Source of the DNA: Pseudomonas sp.
GTDB lineage: Bacteria > Pseudomonadota > Gammaproteobacteria > Pseudomonadales > Pseudomonadaceae
DNA length: 64,000 nucleotides
Assembly: GCF_030684895.1 (NCBI RefSeq)
Contig: NZ_JAUXXP010000058.1
Span: forward strand, 1-64,000
Reading direction: 5' to 3'
Shown here: positions 8,583 to 18,665 of the stretch, one piece after another
How the letters are laid out: each line of letters begins with the position of its first letter
Position numbering within the stretch: position 1 is the stretch's first letter
Notes under the pieces: model-generated
Told to the model about the DNA's origin: nothing
The model's input: only the letters and a program-made list of their open reading frames with translations
The model's database searches: none
Made by a program: the position numbers and the translations under genes

Positions 8583-10532
8583 ATGACCCCCACTCTCTCG
8601 CGCCTTACCTTTGCCCTACTGGCCGCTGGCCTGGCCTGCAGTTCGCTGCCACTGAGCGCTGCTGTTACCGCCGTCGCACCGAGCGCCAGCCAGCAGGAAG
8701 AAAGCTGGACCATCAACCTCAAGGGAGCCGATATACGTGAGTTTATCGATCAGGTCGCGCAGATTAGTGGGCAGACCTTTGTTGTCGATCCACGGGTCAA
8801 GGGCCAGGTCAGCGTGGTGTCCAACAGCCCGTTGACACTAACTGAGGTGTATCAACTGTTTCTCTCGGTGATGGCCACCCACGGTTTCAGTGTGATTACC
8901 CAGGGCGACCAGGCGCGCATCGTACCCAATGCCGAGGCCAAGTCCGACGCGGATGCTGGGCGCAGCGCGCCAGACCGCCTGGAAACCCGCTTGATTCAGG
9001 TGCAGCACGGCTCGGCCACCGAGCTGATTCCGCTGATTCGTCCACTGGTGCCACAGTACGGCCATCTGGCAGCGATCAGCAGCGCCAATGCGATCATCAT
9101 CAGCGACCGCACGGCCAATATCGAACGCATCGAAGACCTGCTGCGCCAGCTCGACCAGAAAGGCCAGAATGACTACAGCGTGCTCAACCTGCAGCATGCC
9201 TGGGTCATGGACACCGCCGAAGTGCTACGCAGCGCCGTGGATCGCGGCCAGGCCAAGGGCGCGTCCGGCACCCAGGTGATTGCCGACGGCCGTACCAATC
9301 GCCTGATTCTGCTCGGCCCACCGGCAGCGCGGGCCAAGCTGGTGGCCCTGGCGCAGTCGCTGGACACCCCCACCAGCCGCTCGGCCAATACCCGAGTCAT
9401 CCGCCTGCGCCATAGCGACGCCAAGAGCCTGGCGGAAACCCTCGGCGAGATTTCCGAAAAACTCAAACCGGAAGCCGGCGGCGAAACCACCGGTAAACCG
9501 CAGACCGTGCTGATTCGTGCTGACGAAAGTCTCAACGCTCTGGTGCTGCTGGCTGAACCGGATGTGGTGGCAACCTTGGAAGACATCGTGCGCCAGCTCG
9601 ATGTACCACGCGCGCAGGTGATGGTAGAGGCAGCGATTGTCGAAGTGTCCGGCGATATCAGCGATGCACTGGGCGTGCAGTGGGCCGTGGATGCCCGCGG
9701 CGGCAGCGGTGGCCTGGGCGGCACCAATTTCAGCGGCACCGGGCTGTCGATTGGCCGGGTGCTGCAGGCGATTCAGGACAGGGACAACGGCACCGACAAC
9801 AACACCCTGAACAACCTGCCGGACGGCGCAATCATCGGCCTGGGCACCGACAGCTTTGGTGTGCTGATCACCGCGCTATCGGCCAACAGCAAAAGCAACC
9901 TGCTGTCGACGCCGAGTCTGCTGACCCTCGATCACCAGAAGGCGGAAATCCTGGTCGGGCAGAACGTGCCATTCCAAACCGGCTCCTTTACCACCAGCGG
10001 TTCAGGTGCCGACAACCCCTTCACCACCATCGAGCGTCAGGACATCGGCGTGACCCTGAAGGTCACCCCGCATATCAACGATGGCGCCAGCCTGCGCCTG
10101 GAAATCGAGCAGGAAATTTCCTCCATCGCCCCCACCAGCCAGGGCGTAAATGCCGTCGACCTGATCACCAACAAGCGCTCGATCAAAAGCACCATCCTCG
10201 CTGAAAACGGCCAGGTTATCGTACTCGGCGGGCTGATTCAGGATGACGTGACCCAGGCTGACTCCAAGGTACCGCTGCTCGGTGATATCCCGCTGCTCGG
10301 CCGGCTGTTCCGCTCAACCAAGGAAACCCGGATCAAACGCAACCTGATGGTCTTCCTGCGCCCGACGGTGATCCGCGACGCGGCCGGTATGGCGGCGTTG
10401 TCCGGGAAGAAATACAGCGACATCCGCGTGCTTGGCGATATCCGCGAGAACTACCGCCCCGGCATCCTGCCGCGTAACCCGGTACAGCTGTTCGACCAGG
10501 CCGCGCCTGAGGCTATCGATCTGCGCGAATAA
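8583..10532 (+). CDS. gspD: type II secretion outer-membrane secretin D (XcpQ-like)
   Basis: A secretin of 649 aa when started at ATG 8583, 33 codons inside the ORF-track start. This start gives a clear signal peptide (MTPTLSRLTFALLAAGLACS, likely cleaved near LSA). Domains in order are N0 (about 40-115), N1 to N3 (about 120-345) and the secretin barrel (about 365-610) with VPLLGDIPLLGRLF. It forms the outer-membrane exit channel of the Xcp machine. The longer track start would put 33 residues encoded within gspC before the signal peptide and is rejected. A strong terminator follows. Confidence 0.97.
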   Translation: MTPTLSRLTFALLAAGLACSSLPLSAAVTAVAPSASQQEESWTINLKGADIREFIDQVAQISGQTFVVDPRVKGQVSVVSNSPLTLTEVYQLFLSVMATHGFSVITQGDQARIVPNAEAKSDADAGRSAPDRLETRLIQVQHGSATELIPLIRPLVPQYGHLAAISSANAIIISDRTANIERIEDLLRQLDQKGQNDYSVLNLQHAWVMDTAEVLRSAVDRGQAKGASGTQVIADGRTNRLILLGPPAARAKLVALAQSLDTPTSRSANTRVIRLRHSDAKSLAETLGEISEKLKPEAGGETTGKPQTVLIRADESLNALVLLAEPDVVATLEDIVRQLDVPRAQVMVEAAIVEVSGDISDALGVQWAVDARGGSGGLGGTNFSGTGLSIGRVLQAIQDRDNGTDNNTLNNLPDGAIIGLGTDSFGVLITALSANSKSNLLSTPSLLTLDHQKAEILVGQNVPFQTGSFTTSGSGADNPFTTIERQDIGVTLKVTPHINDGASLRLEIEQEISSIAPTSQGVNAVDLITNKRSIKSTILAENGQVIVLGGLIQDDVTQADSKVPLLGDIPLLGRLFRSTKETRIKRNLMVFLRPTVIRDAAGMAALSGKKYSDIRVLGDIRENYRPGILPRNPVQLFDQAAPEAIDLRE

Positions 10533-10544
10533 CTCACAGTAATA

Positions 10545-10578
10545 AAAAGGCCCTGCTTAATTAAAAGCAGGGCCTTTT
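10545..10578. terminator. bidirectional intrinsic terminator between gspD and metZ
   Basis: AAAAGGCCCTGCTT and AAGCAGGGCCTTTT form a perfect 14-bp stem with a 6-base AATTAA loop. A-rich and T-rich flanks allow termination in both directions, which suits the convergent gspD (ends 10532) and metZ (ends 10610). Confidence 0.93.
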
Positions 10579-10609
10579 CTTTAACGCTGACAATATCGCC
10601 TCAGAGCGC

Positions 10610-11821
10610 TTAGAGCGCCGCCAGGCCGCGCGCCAAATCCGCTTGCAGGTCAGCCAAGTCTTCCAGGCCCACCGCGACGCGGATCAAATTGTCGCGAATA
10701 CCGGCGTTAGCACGCTCGGCCGGGCTTAAACGACCGTGAGAGGTGGTCGCAGGATGAGCGATGGTGGTCTTGGTGTCACCGAGGTTGGTGGTGATCGAGA
10801 TCACCCGCGTGGCATCGATAAAACGCCAGGCCGCCTCTTTACCGCCCGTGACCTCAAAGCTGACCACCGCACCGAAGGCGCTCTGCTGACGCGTGGCCAG
10901 CTCATGCTGCGGGTGGCTGGGCAAACCGGCGTAGTACACATGCTCGATGCCCGGCTGCTGCTGCAGCCACTGCGCCAATTGCAGCGCGCTGGCGCAATGC
11001 GCCTGCATACGAATGCGCAGGGTTTCCAGGCCTTTGAGAAAGATCCAGGCATTAAACGGGCTAAGCGTCGGCCCGGCGGTACGCAGAAAACCCACCACTT
11101 CGGTCATCAGCTTGGCACTGCCAGCCACTACGCCGCCCATGCTGCGGCCCTGACCGTCGATATATTTGGTCGCCGAGTGCATCACCACATCAGCACCGAG
11201 CTTGAGCGGTTGCTGCAGCGCCGGGGTGCAGAAGCAGTTGTCCACCGCCAATAGCGCGCCTTTGCTGTGGGCGATGTCCGCTAGTGCAGCGATATCCACC
11301 AGCTCAGCCAACGGGTTGGACGGCGACTCGACAAACAGCAGCTTGGTATTGGGCTTGAACGCTGCGGCCCAGCCATCAAGATCCGCCAGCGGCACGTAAT
11401 CAACCTGCACACCAAAGCGCTTGAGGTACTTCTCAAACAGGCTGATGGTCGAACCGAATACGCTGCGCGACACCAGCACATGATCGCCGGCACTGCACAG
11501 GCTCATGACAATGGCCAGGATCGCCGACATCCCGGACGAGGTAGCAACCGCCTGCTCGGCCCCTTCCAGAGCCGCGATACGCTCCTCGAAAGCACGCACA
11601 GTCGGGTTGGTGTAACGCGAGTAGACGTTGCCTGGCACTTCGCCGGCAAAGCGCGCCGCAGCATCAGCTGCAGTGCGGAATACGTAGCTGGAGGTTGGGT
11701 AGATCGCCTCGCTGTGCTCGCCTTCCGGCGAGCGGTGTTGACCAGCGCGCACCGCCAGGGTATCGAAGCCGACGCCATCGAGATCGCTGTCCAGACGCCC
11801 GGCTTGCCATTCTTGACTCAT
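10610..11821 (-). CDS. metZ: O-succinylhomoserine sulfhydrylase
   Basis: A 403-aa PLP enzyme of the Cys/Met metabolism family. It makes homocysteine from O-succinylhomoserine and sulfide, the direct sulfhydrylation route of methionine synthesis in pseudomonads. Visible motifs are YSRYTNPT near residue 65 and the PLP lysine in HSATKYIDGQG. The start is placed at ATG 11821 (MSQEWQAGRLDSDLDGVGFD), 15 codons inside the ORF-track start, because the extra residues come from a repeat between purF and metZ. It is the last gene of the leftward accD-purF string. Confidence 0.95.
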   Translation of the reverse strand: MSQEWQAGRLDSDLDGVGFDTLAVRAGQHRSPEGEHSEAIYPTSSYVFRTAADAAARFAGEVPGNVYSRYTNPTVRAFEERIAALEGAEQAVATSSGMSAILAIVMSLCSAGDHVLVSRSVFGSTISLFEKYLKRFGVQVDYVPLADLDGWAAAFKPNTKLLFVESPSNPLAELVDIAALADIAHSKGALLAVDNCFCTPALQQPLKLGADVVMHSATKYIDGQGRSMGGVVAGSAKLMTEVVGFLRTAGPTLSPFNAWIFLKGLETLRIRMQAHCASALQLAQWLQQQPGIEHVYYAGLPSHPQHELATRQQSAFGAVVSFEVTGGKEAAWRFIDATRVISITTNLGDTKTTIAHPATTSHGRLSPAERANAGIRDNLIRVAVGLEDLADLQADLARGLAAL

Positions 11822-11838
11822 ACCTACCTCATCACAGC

Positions 11839-11862
11839 TGTAGCCCGGATGAAATCCGGGTT
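11839..11862. repeat. short extragenic hairpin repeat (TGTAGCCCGG type)
   Basis: TGTAGCCCGGAT-GAA-ATCCGGG forms a perfect 7-bp stem (CCCGGAT/ATCCGGG) in the space between purF and metZ. The same TGTAGCCCG/CCGGGCTACA vocabulary recurs at 33086-33171, so it is a dispersed repeat rather than a metZ-specific site. Confidence 0.6.
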
Positions 11863-11868
11863 GCACGC

Positions 11869-13377
11869 TTAGTTGTTGTACAGATCGATAATCGCGCTGA
11901 CGGCCTGGGACTTGACCTTGGAGGCATCGTTGCGTGCCTGCTCAATCTTATCCAGGTAAGCCTCGTCGATATCGCCGGTCACGTATTTACCGTCAAACAC
12001 CGCGCAGTCGAAATTGTCGATCTTGATCTTCTTGCTACCACTGACCGCTTCGATCAGATCCGGCAGATCCTGGTAGATCAACCAGTCGGCGCCAATCAGC
12101 TCGCAGACTTCTTCCGTGGTACGGCCGTGCGCAATCAGCTCATGGGCGCTGGGCATGTCGATGCCGTACACGTTCGGATAACGCACTGCCGGCGCGGCCG
12201 AACAGAAATACACGCTCTTCGCCCCCGCTTCGCGGGCCATCTGAATGATCTGCTTGCAGGTGGTGCCACGGACGATGGAGTCATCCACCAGCATCACGTT
12301 CTTGCCGCGGAACTCCAGCTCAATGGCGTTGAGCTTCTGTCGTACGGATTTCTTGCGCGCTGCCTGGCCCGGCATGATGAAGGTACGGCCGATATAACGA
12401 TTCTTGACGAAGCCTTCGCGGAACTTCACGCCCAGATGGTTGGCCAGTTCCAGCGCCGCGGTACGGCTGGTATCCGGAATCGGGATAACCACATCGATAT
12501 CATGCTGCGGACGTTCACGGAGGATCTTGTCGGCGAGCTTCTCGCCCATGCGCAGGCGTGCCTTGTACACCGAGATGCCATCCATGATCGAATCCGGGCG
12601 CGCCAGATAGACGTGCTCAAAGATGCACGGCGCGTACTTCGGATTCGCCGCGCATTGGCGGGTGAACAGTTTGCCTTCCTCGGTGATGTACACCGCTTCG
12701 CCCGGCGCGAGGTCGCGAATCAGGGTGAAGCCAAGCACGTCGAGGGAGACGCTTTCCGAGGCGATCATGTATTCCACGCCTTCGTCGGTATGGCGCTGGC
12801 CGAAGACGATCGGGCGGATACCGTTGGGGTCGCGGAAACCGACGATGCCGTAACCGGTGATCATCGCGACTACCGCGTAACCACCCAGGCAGCGCTCGTG
12901 CACGTCAGTCACAGCGGCGAACACGTCTTCTTCAGTGGGCTGCAGCTTGCCGCGCTGGGCCAGCTCGTGAGCGAACACGTTGAGCAGCACTTCCGAATCA
13001 GAATTGGTGTTGACGTGGCGCAGGTCGGACTCGTAAATTTCCTTGGCCAGCTGCTCGACGTTGGTCAAATTGCCGTTGTGCGCCAGGGTGATGCCGTAGG
13101 GCGAGTTGACGTAGAACGGCTGCGCTTCGGCCGAGCTGGAGCTGCCCGCCGTCGGGTAGCGCACGTGGCCAATGCCCATATGACCGACCAGGCGCTGCAT
13201 GTGGCGCTGTTGGAACACGTCACGCACCAGGCCGTTGTCCTTACGCAGGAACAGGCGGCCATCATGGCTGGTGACAATACCGGCAGCATCCTGGCCGCGG
13301 TGCTGGAGGACGGTGAGCCCGTCATACAGCGCCTGATTGACGTTCGATTTACCGACGATACCGACAATGCCGCACAT
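11869..13377 (-). CDS. purF: amidophosphoribosyltransferase
   Basis: A 502-aa enzyme that commits PRPP to purine synthesis by transferring the glutamine amide to form phosphoribosylamine. The start is placed at ATG 13377 so that the protein begins MCGIVGIVG; removal of Met exposes the catalytic N-terminal cysteine of the class II glutaminase domain (1-230). The phosphoribosyltransferase domain (about 270-460) carries [13 protein letters not shown], the PRPP-binding signature. It lies directly downstream of cvpA, the usual cvpA-purF pairing. The 571-aa plus-strand ORF over it is a shadow. Confidence 0.97.
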   Translation of the reverse strand: MCGIVGIVGKSNVNQALYDGLTVLQHRGQDAAGIVTSHDGRLFLRKDNGLVRDVFQQRHMQRLVGHMGIGHVRYPTAGSSSSAEAQPFYVNSPYGITLAHNGNLTNVEQLAKEIYESDLRHVNTNSDSEVLLNVFAHELAQRGKLQPTEEDVFAAVTDVHERCLGGYAVVAMITGYGIVGFRDPNGIRPIVFGQRHTDEGVEYMIASESVSLDVLGFTLIRDLAPGEAVYITEEGKLFTRQCAANPKYAPCIFEHVYLARPDSIMDGISVYKARLRMGEKLADKILRERPQHDIDVVIPIPDTSRTAALELANHLGVKFREGFVKNRYIGRTFIMPGQAARKKSVRQKLNAIELEFRGKNVMLVDDSIVRGTTCKQIIQMAREAGAKSVYFCSAAPAVRYPNVYGIDMPSAHELIAHGRTTEEVCELIGADWLIYQDLPDLIEAVSGSKKIKIDNFDCAVFDGKYVTGDIDEAYLDKIEQARNDASKVKSQAVSAIIDLYNN

Positions 13378-13422
13378 GTGACGCAACCCCTACTCAATGA
13401 AACACGATAATTCGCAATGCAC

Positions 13423-13977
13423 TTACGGCAGTTTAGGCTGCTGCAGCGCCTCTTTGAACGGTAACTCCACCGGCGCACTAACGCCGCTGGCCAGCCACTC
13501 ACTGGACAGACCCAGGATCAGGTTTTTCGACCAGTCAGCAACCATCAAAAAATGCGGTACAAGTGCCGACTCCTGCCACCAGCTGTCTTGCTGCACTGGG
13601 GCCAGGCTGATCAGACCAACCAGCACCACGACTAGCAGGCCGCCGCGCGCCGCGCCGAAGACCATGCCGAGAAAACGATCGGTACCTGACAGCCCGGTCA
13701 CCCGAATCAACTCACCAATCAGGTAATTGACCAGGGCACCGACCAGCAAGGTGACCACAAATAGAATCGCGCAACCTGCAATCACGCGCGCCGAGGGCGT
13801 CTCGATAAAATCCACCAGGTGCTGCGACAGTGCGCCGCCGAACATCCAGGCGACCACACCAGCAATGATCCAGGTAAGCAATGACAGGGCTTCCTTAACG
13901 AAGCCTCGGCTCAGACTGATCAGACTTGAAACGGCGACAACGGCGATAATCGCCCAATCGACCCAGGTGAATGCCAC
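13423..13977 (-). CDS. cvpA: CvpA family membrane protein
   Basis: A 184-aa inner-membrane protein with four hydrophobic segments (about 5-22, 28-48, 65-88, 102-122). It is homologous to E. coli CvpA, needed for colicin V production; its general role is unclear. It is placed between dedD and purF, as in many gammaproteobacteria. It starts MAFTWVDWAIIAVVAVSSLI, typical of the family. Confidence 0.93.
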   Translation of the reverse strand: MAFTWVDWAIIAVVAVSSLISLSRGFVKEALSLLTWIIAGVVAWMFGGALSQHLVDFIETPSARVIAGCAILFVVTLLVGALVNYLIGELIRVTGLSGTDRFLGMVFGAARGGLLVVVLVGLISLAPVQQDSWWQESALVPHFLMVADWSKNLILGLSSEWLASGVSAPVELPFKEALQQPKLP

Positions 13978-14067
13978 GATGCAGGTTACCGACGGGAAAG
14001 GCGCTGCATTTTAGCAGAGCACCTGCGTGAGGCGTAAGCAAAGGATTCGCCAACCGCTGAAATGCCC

Positions 14068-14120
14068 GGCCCGCCTAGTGACGGGCCAGGCAGCTCGGCT
14101 TGGCGAGGCACACCAAGCCG
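14068..14120. repeat. two GC-rich hairpins between dedD and cvpA
   Basis: GGCCCG/CGGGCC (14068-14087) and CGGCTTGG/CCAAGCCG (14096-14120) are two stems just past the dedD stop. No T-run follows on either strand, so they are not obvious intrinsic terminators; they may act as mRNA processing or stability elements. The rest of the 148-bp gap shows nothing else. Confidence 0.4.
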
Positions 14121-14125
14121 CTTGC

Positions 14126-14734
14126 TCAGCGCGCTTCGGGCTGAAAACGCACCACAAAACCATTGAGTTTGTGCTGACGATTGAGCTGATCACGCAGGCG
14201 ATCCGCCTCGGCACGCTCGATCAGCGGCCCGACAAACACCCGGTTCATGCCATCGACGCTGCGGATATAGGCGTTGTAGCCTTGGCTGCGCAGGGTTTTC
14301 TGCAGTTTCTGCGCACCATCGCTGCTGGACAGACTGGCCAACTGCACCGACCAACTGATTGGCAGGCTGTTGGCATCCAGCTTACTCGGCGCGGTCTGAG
14401 CTGGCTTTGGGGAAGACTCAGGCGCTGCAGTCGGCGTTGCCGGAGTGATTGGCGCTGTCGGCGACTCACTCATAACAGGCTCACTTGGCTCCAGACTCTG
14501 CGCAGCGTCGGCACCGATAGGCTCATCAGGTAGCAGCTGTGGCTCAGGCACCACTACCGGCTGTAATTCGACCTCAGGGGCCTCGGGCGCTGCCGGCATT
14601 GCCGGTGCATCAACCTGAACCCGCTGCGACTCATCTTCACGCGACAGCAACATCGGCAGGAAAATCACTGCCAGCGCCAGCAACACCAACGCACCGACCA
14701 TGCGCTGTTTCAATCCCTTATCCAGCAAAGCCAT
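14126..14734 (-). CDS. dedD: SPOR-domain cell-division protein DedD-like
   Basis: A 202-aa bitopic protein that starts at ATG 14734 ([20 protein letters not shown]), 46 codons inside the ORF-track start. A membrane helix (about 13-30) is followed by a Pro/Ala/Glu/Ser-rich linker (about 38-115) and a C-terminal SPOR domain (about 122-198, SWSVQLASLSSSDGAQKLQK). SPOR domains bind denuded septal peptidoglycan, and DedD assists constriction in E. coli. It overlaps folC by 17 bases. Confidence 0.92.
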   Translation of the reverse strand: MALLDKGLKQRMVGALVLLALAVIFLPMLLSREDESQRVQVDAPAMPAAPEAPEVELQPVVVPEPQLLPDEPIGADAAQSLEPSEPVMSESPTAPITPATPTAAPESSPKPAQTAPSKLDANSLPISWSVQLASLSSSDGAQKLQKTLRSQGYNAYIRSVDGMNRVFVGPLIERAEADRLRDQLNRQHKLNGFVVRFQPEAR

Positions 14735-16025
14735 CCTGCACGCCCCCATTGGCTTGGCGGGCCAGCCAATCCAGGGCCTCGGCCACGCAGTAGAAAGATC
14801 CAAACAGCAGCACTTCATCCCCAGCCGAAGCTTGCTCACACTGAGCCTCGAGCGCTGCCTGCACACTGGCATAAGCGGTCACTTGCGCCCCACTGTTCTG
14901 CAGATGCGCCTGCAACTCGGCAGCAGCACGCGTGCGACTGGTCGGCAAAGCCGCCACCGCCCAACCGTCCACTTCACTCAACAAAGGCGCCACCACACCG
15001 GGCAGATCCTTATCAGCCAGCAAACCAAACACGGCCAGGCGCTTGCCTGACAACGCCCGACTGGCCAAACGCTGTGCGAGGTACTCGGCAGCATGGGGAT
15101 TATGCCCAACATCGAGCAGCAGCGTGAGTGACTTGCCCTGCGAATTAATCATTCGGCGGTCCAATCGCCCGGTCACCCGCGTTTGCTGCAATGCCTGACT
15201 GATCGCCTCGGGGTGCCAGGGCAATTGCATCACCGCGTATGCCTGTAAGGCCAATGCAGCGTTTTCCATGGGCAGGTCGAGCAACGGCAAGTGCGTCAGA
15301 CTCAGCACTTCGCCCTGATGGTTGAGGCCGTACCAGGACCAATCCTGCGCAGTGATGCTCAGGTCATAGTCACGACCACGCAGGAAGAACGGAGCGTCGA
15401 GCAGCGCGATCTGATCAAGCAAGGGCTGCGGCGGCTCAAGATCGCCACACAGGGCAGGCTTACCCGCGCGAAAGATACCGGCCTTCTCGAAGGCCACCGA
15501 CTCACGGGTATCACCCAGCCAGTCGGCGTGATCGATACCGATACTGGTGACAAGGGCGATGTCGGCATCCAGCAGATTAACCGCATCCAGCCGACCACCG
15601 AGGCCGACTTCCAGCACCAGCGCATCCAGACCGGCCTGCTGAAACAGCCAGAACGCTGCCAGGGTGCCCATCTCGAAATAGGTCAGCGAGGTGTCGCCAC
15701 GCGCGGCCTCGACCACGGCGAAGGCTTCGCAGAGCATGGCATCCGTGGCTTCGACGCCCGCAATCCGCACCCGCTCGTTGTAGCGCAGCAGGTGCGGCGA
15801 GCTGTAAACACCGACCTTAAGCCTCTGCCCTTGCAGCAGCGAGGCAATAAATGCGCAGGTCGAGCCCTTACCATTGGTTCCGGTGACGGTAATCACCCGC
15901 GGCGCCTGCTTGGTCAAGCCAAGACGCTGCAGCACTATCCGGGAGCGCTCCAGCCCCATATCAATGGCGCTCGGATGCAGCTGCTCCAGATAGCTCAGCC
16001 AATCGGCAAGGGAGCGCTCGGTCAT
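14718..16025 (-). CDS. folC: bifunctional folylpolyglutamate synthase / dihydrofolate synthase
   Basis: A 435-aa Mur-ligase family enzyme that adds glutamate to dihydropteroate and then to tetrahydrofolate. Motifs are [13 protein letters not shown] (P-loop, about 45-57), [13 protein letters not shown] in the central domain and [15 protein letters not shown] in the C-terminal domain. Length and start are normal. The start overlaps the accD stop (ATGA) and the 3' end overlaps dedD, so accD-folC-dedD look translationally coupled. Confidence 0.96.
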   Translation of the reverse strand: MTERSLADWLSYLEQLHPSAIDMGLERSRIVLQRLGLTKQAPRVITVTGTNGKGSTCAFIASLLQGQRLKVGVYSSPHLLRYNERVRIAGVEATDAMLCEAFAVVEAARGDTSLTYFEMGTLAAFWLFQQAGLDALVLEVGLGGRLDAVNLLDADIALVTSIGIDHADWLGDTRESVAFEKAGIFRAGKPALCGDLEPPQPLLDQIALLDAPFFLRGRDYDLSITAQDWSWYGLNHQGEVLSLTHLPLLDLPMENAALALQAYAVMQLPWHPEAISQALQQTRVTGRLDRRMINSQGKSLTLLLDVGHNPHAAEYLAQRLASRALSGKRLAVFGLLADKDLPGVVAPLLSEVDGWAVAALPTSRTRAAAELQAHLQNSGAQVTAYASVQAALEAQCEQASAGDEVLLFGSFYCVAEALDWLARQANGGVQDGFAG

Positions 16026-16906
16026 GCAGTCGCCGGCAAGGCTACAGGCGACGGCAGCCCCATAAACTGAGCCAGTAGACGCGCCAGACGCGGACGCAAT
16101 TCGGCACGGTGAATGATCATATCGATGGCACCGTGCTCCAGCAGGAACTCGCTGCGCTGGAAGCCTTCCGGCAGTTTCTCGCGCACGGTCTGCTCGATCA
16201 CGCGCGGGCCGGCAAAACCGATCAGCGCGCGAGGTTCGGCAACAATCACATCACCGAGCATGGCCAGGCTGGCAGATACGCCGCCATACACTGGATCAGT
16301 CAGCACGGAAATAAACGGAATACCTTCTTCACGCAGACGCGCCAGCACAGCCGACGTCTTGGCCATTTGCATCAGCGAGATCAGCGCTTCCTGCATACGT
16401 GCGCCGCCGGATGCGGAGAAACACACCAACGGGCATCGCTGCTCCAGGGCTGCGTTGGCCGCGCGGACAAAACGCTCACCAACGATGGCGCCCATCGAAC
16501 CGCCCATAAAAGAGAATTCGAACGCGCAGGTCACAATCGGCATGCCTTCCAGGGTGCCACGTATGGCCACCAGGGCATCTTTCTCGCCGGTCTGCTTCTG
16601 CGCACCAGCGAGGCGATCCTTGTACTTCTTGCTGTCGCGAAACTTCAGGCGATCGACCGGCTCAAGGTCGGCCCCCAGTTCTTCACGACCTTCGGCATCC
16701 AGGAAGATATCCAGGCGCGCGCGTGCATCGATGCGCATGTGGTGATTGCACTTGGGGCAAACATCCAGGGTCTTTTCCAGCTCGGGCTTGTACAGCACCG
16801 AATCACAGGACGGGCACTTGTGCCACAGGCCTTCGGGTACCGAACTCTTTTTGACCTCAGAACGCATGATCGATGGGATCAGTTTATCTACCAACCAGTT
16901 GCTCAT
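16022..16906 (-). CDS. accD: acetyl-CoA carboxylase carboxyltransferase subunit beta
   Basis: A 294-aa carboxyltransferase beta subunit that works with AccA, AccB and AccC to make malonyl-CoA for fatty acid synthesis. An N-terminal C4 zinc ribbon (CPSCDSVLY, then CPKCNHHM, about 31-56) precedes the crotonase-fold domain with SGGARMQEA and [10 protein letters not shown]. It leads the folC-dedD-cvpA-purF string; a 217-bp gap separates it from trpF and may hold its promoter, though none stands out. Confidence 0.97.
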   Translation of the reverse strand: MSNWLVDKLIPSIMRSEVKKSSVPEGLWHKCPSCDSVLYKPELEKTLDVCPKCNHHMRIDARARLDIFLDAEGREELGADLEPVDRLKFRDSKKYKDRLAGAQKQTGEKDALVAIRGTLEGMPIVTCAFEFSFMGGSMGAIVGERFVRAANAALEQRCPLVCFSASGGARMQEALISLMQMAKTSAVLARLREEGIPFISVLTDPVYGGVSASLAMLGDVIVAEPRALIGFAGPRVIEQTVREKLPEGFQRSEFLLEHGAIDMIIHRAELRPRLARLLAQFMGLPSPVALPATA

Positions 16907-17123
16907 GCTCTTGACTCTCCAAAGCTGTTAACCGGACGGGCTGCGCTAAATGCGACCAGGCCTAACCGGGAAAATTCATGGGTACAGTCGTTTCAGGGGC
17001 CGGTGCCTGCCATCAGCATTTACGCACCCGCCGCCTCGAACGACCGCCTGCAGCGCTTATCCAACCTGCAACAGGGTTATGGACGGCCAAGCCCGCAGCG
17101 TCGTCACATCAACCCGGCACACC

Positions 17124-17744
17124 TCAAGCAGCCTTCACCGCCTGCATAAAAGCACGAATCTTCTCGGCGTCCTTGATGCCCTTGGCTATTTCTACGCCAC
17201 CACTGACATCCACGGCATAGGGACGCACCTGAGCGATGGCCTGTGCAACGTTCTCAGCCGTCAGGCCACCCGCCAGAATAATCGGCTTGCTCAAGTTTGG
17301 TGGCACCAGCGACCAATCGAATGCTTCGCCTGTGCCGCCAGGAACACCTGGCACATAGGTGTCCAGCAGTACGCCACTGGCATTTCTGTACAGCGCCACC
17401 TGCGCAGCAATGTCATCACCCGGCTTGACCCGCAGCGCCTTGATATAGGGCCGGCGGTAGCCATCACAGTCTTCCGGGCGCTCATCACCATGAAACTGCA
17501 GTAGATCAAGTGGCACTGCGTCGAGAATTTCGCCCAGCTCGCAGCGGCTGGCATCGACAAACAGGCCCACCGTGGTCACAAAAGGTGGCAAGGCGGCAAT
17601 GATCGAGCGCGCCTGCTGCGGCGTGACGGCTCGCGGGCTCTTGGCATAAAACACCAGGCCAATCGCATCCGCACCCGCCTCGACAGCCGACAATGCATCC
17701 TCTATGCGGGTAATGCCACAAATCTTGCTGCGAACGGCTGACAA
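17124..17744 (-). CDS. trpF: phosphoribosylanthranilate isomerase
   Basis: A 206-aa TIM-barrel enzyme of tryptophan synthesis that converts N-(5-phosphoribosyl)anthranilate to CdRP. The catalytic cysteine is in SKICGITR (about residue 8) and the general-acid Asp in VGLFVDAS; phosphate-binding loops ([17 protein letters not shown]) are present. It sits between truA and accD, the usual Pseudomonas order. The 51-bp gap after truA suggests cotranscription. Confidence 0.96.
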   Translation of the reverse strand: MSAVRSKICGITRIEDALSAVEAGADAIGLVFYAKSPRAVTPQQARSIIAALPPFVTTVGLFVDASRCELGEILDAVPLDLLQFHGDERPEDCDGYRRPYIKALRVKPGDDIAAQVALYRNASGVLLDTYVPGVPGGTGEAFDWSLVPPNLSKPIILAGGLTAENVAQAIAQVRPYAVDVSGGVEIAKGIKDAEKIRAFMQAVKAA

Positions 17745-17795
17745 CAGGATTACCTCGATAAATTCAGTGAAAGCCGGATGCTAGCAAATAGCCTT

Positions 17796-18662
17796 TCAGG
17801 CGTCAGCCGCCACATCCGGCAAGCCAGAAAGAAAGTGCGGACCCAGATAGCGCTTGGGCAAGTCGAACTCCTCGGGGTAATCAACCTGCACCAGGTACAA
17901 GCCATAGGGATGCGCAGTCACTCCACCGGTACGCCGCACGCGGGTTTCCAGCACTTCCTGCGCCCACTCAACCGGCCGCTCGCCCGTGCCAATGGTCATC
18001 AGTACCCCGGCGATATTGCGCACCATATGATGCAGAAAGGCATTGGCGCGGATATCCAGCACGATAAAGCGCCCGTACTGCAGCAACTCCAGGTGGTGCA
18101 CGGTCTTGATCGGCGACTTGGCCTGACACTGCCGCGCGCGGAAGGCGCTGAAATCATGGGTGCCGATAAATGCGCGGGAAGCCTGACGCATGCGCTCGAC
18201 ATCCAGCGGCCGATGATTCCAGGTGACTTCTTCAGCCATATGCGCCGGGCGAATCTGGTCGTTATAAATCACATAACGGTAGCGCCGTGCCTGGGCGCAG
18301 AAGCGCGCATCAAAGTGCGCCGGCATCGACTTGGCCCAGGTCACACTGATATCACCGGGCAGATTCATATTCGCACCCATAACCCAGGCATGCATGGAGC
18401 GCTCGACCGGGGTATTGAAATGCACCACCTGGGCACTGGCATGCACCAGTGCATCGGTACGCCCGGCGCAGCTCAGGGTCACGGGAACACCACCAGCTAC
18501 TTTCGCCAGGGCTTTTTCCAGCGATTCCTGAATTGAAGGCACACCAGCGCGCTGGCGCTGAAAGCCGCGATAACGCGAACCTTTGTACTCGACACCCAGG
18601 GCTATCTTGAAAACGCCAACGGCAGCCGAATCGGCTGCCGTTGTAGTAAGACCATCAGACAT
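17796..18662 (-). CDS. truA: tRNA pseudouridine(38-40) synthase
   Basis: A 288-aa pseudouridine synthase acting at positions 38-40 of the tRNA anticodon stem-loop. The catalytic Asp is in CAGRTDALVHAS (about residue 72), followed by QVVHF. The sequence reads RTDALVH where E. coli TruA has RTDAGVH, a Leu in place of a normally invariant Gly (CTG codon, clear in the DNA). The remaining conserved blocks (RRYRYVIYN, NAFLHHMVRNI, GLYLVQVDYP) are intact, so the gene is probably functional. The first 16 residues are a variable extension. It starts 3 bases after the fimV stop. Confidence 0.95.
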   Translation of the reverse strand: MSDGLTTTAADSAAVGVFKIALGVEYKGSRYRGFQRQRAGVPSIQESLEKALAKVAGGVPVTLSCAGRTDALVHASAQVVHFNTPVERSMHAWVMGANMNLPGDISVTWAKSMPAHFDARFCAQARRYRYVIYNDQIRPAHMAEEVTWNHRPLDVERMRQASRAFIGTHDFSAFRARQCQAKSPIKTVHHLELLQYGRFIVLDIRANAFLHHMVRNIAGVLMTIGTGERPVEWAQEVLETRVRRTGGVTAHPYGLYLVQVDYPEEFDLPKRYLGPHFLSGLPDVAADA

Positions 18663-18665
18663 GTA

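Noticed and set aside
11695-13410. 571-aa plus-strand ORF opposite purF
   Set aside because: It is antisense to a complete, well-conserved purF and has no recognisable motif or ribosome binding site; it is a high-GC shadow frame.
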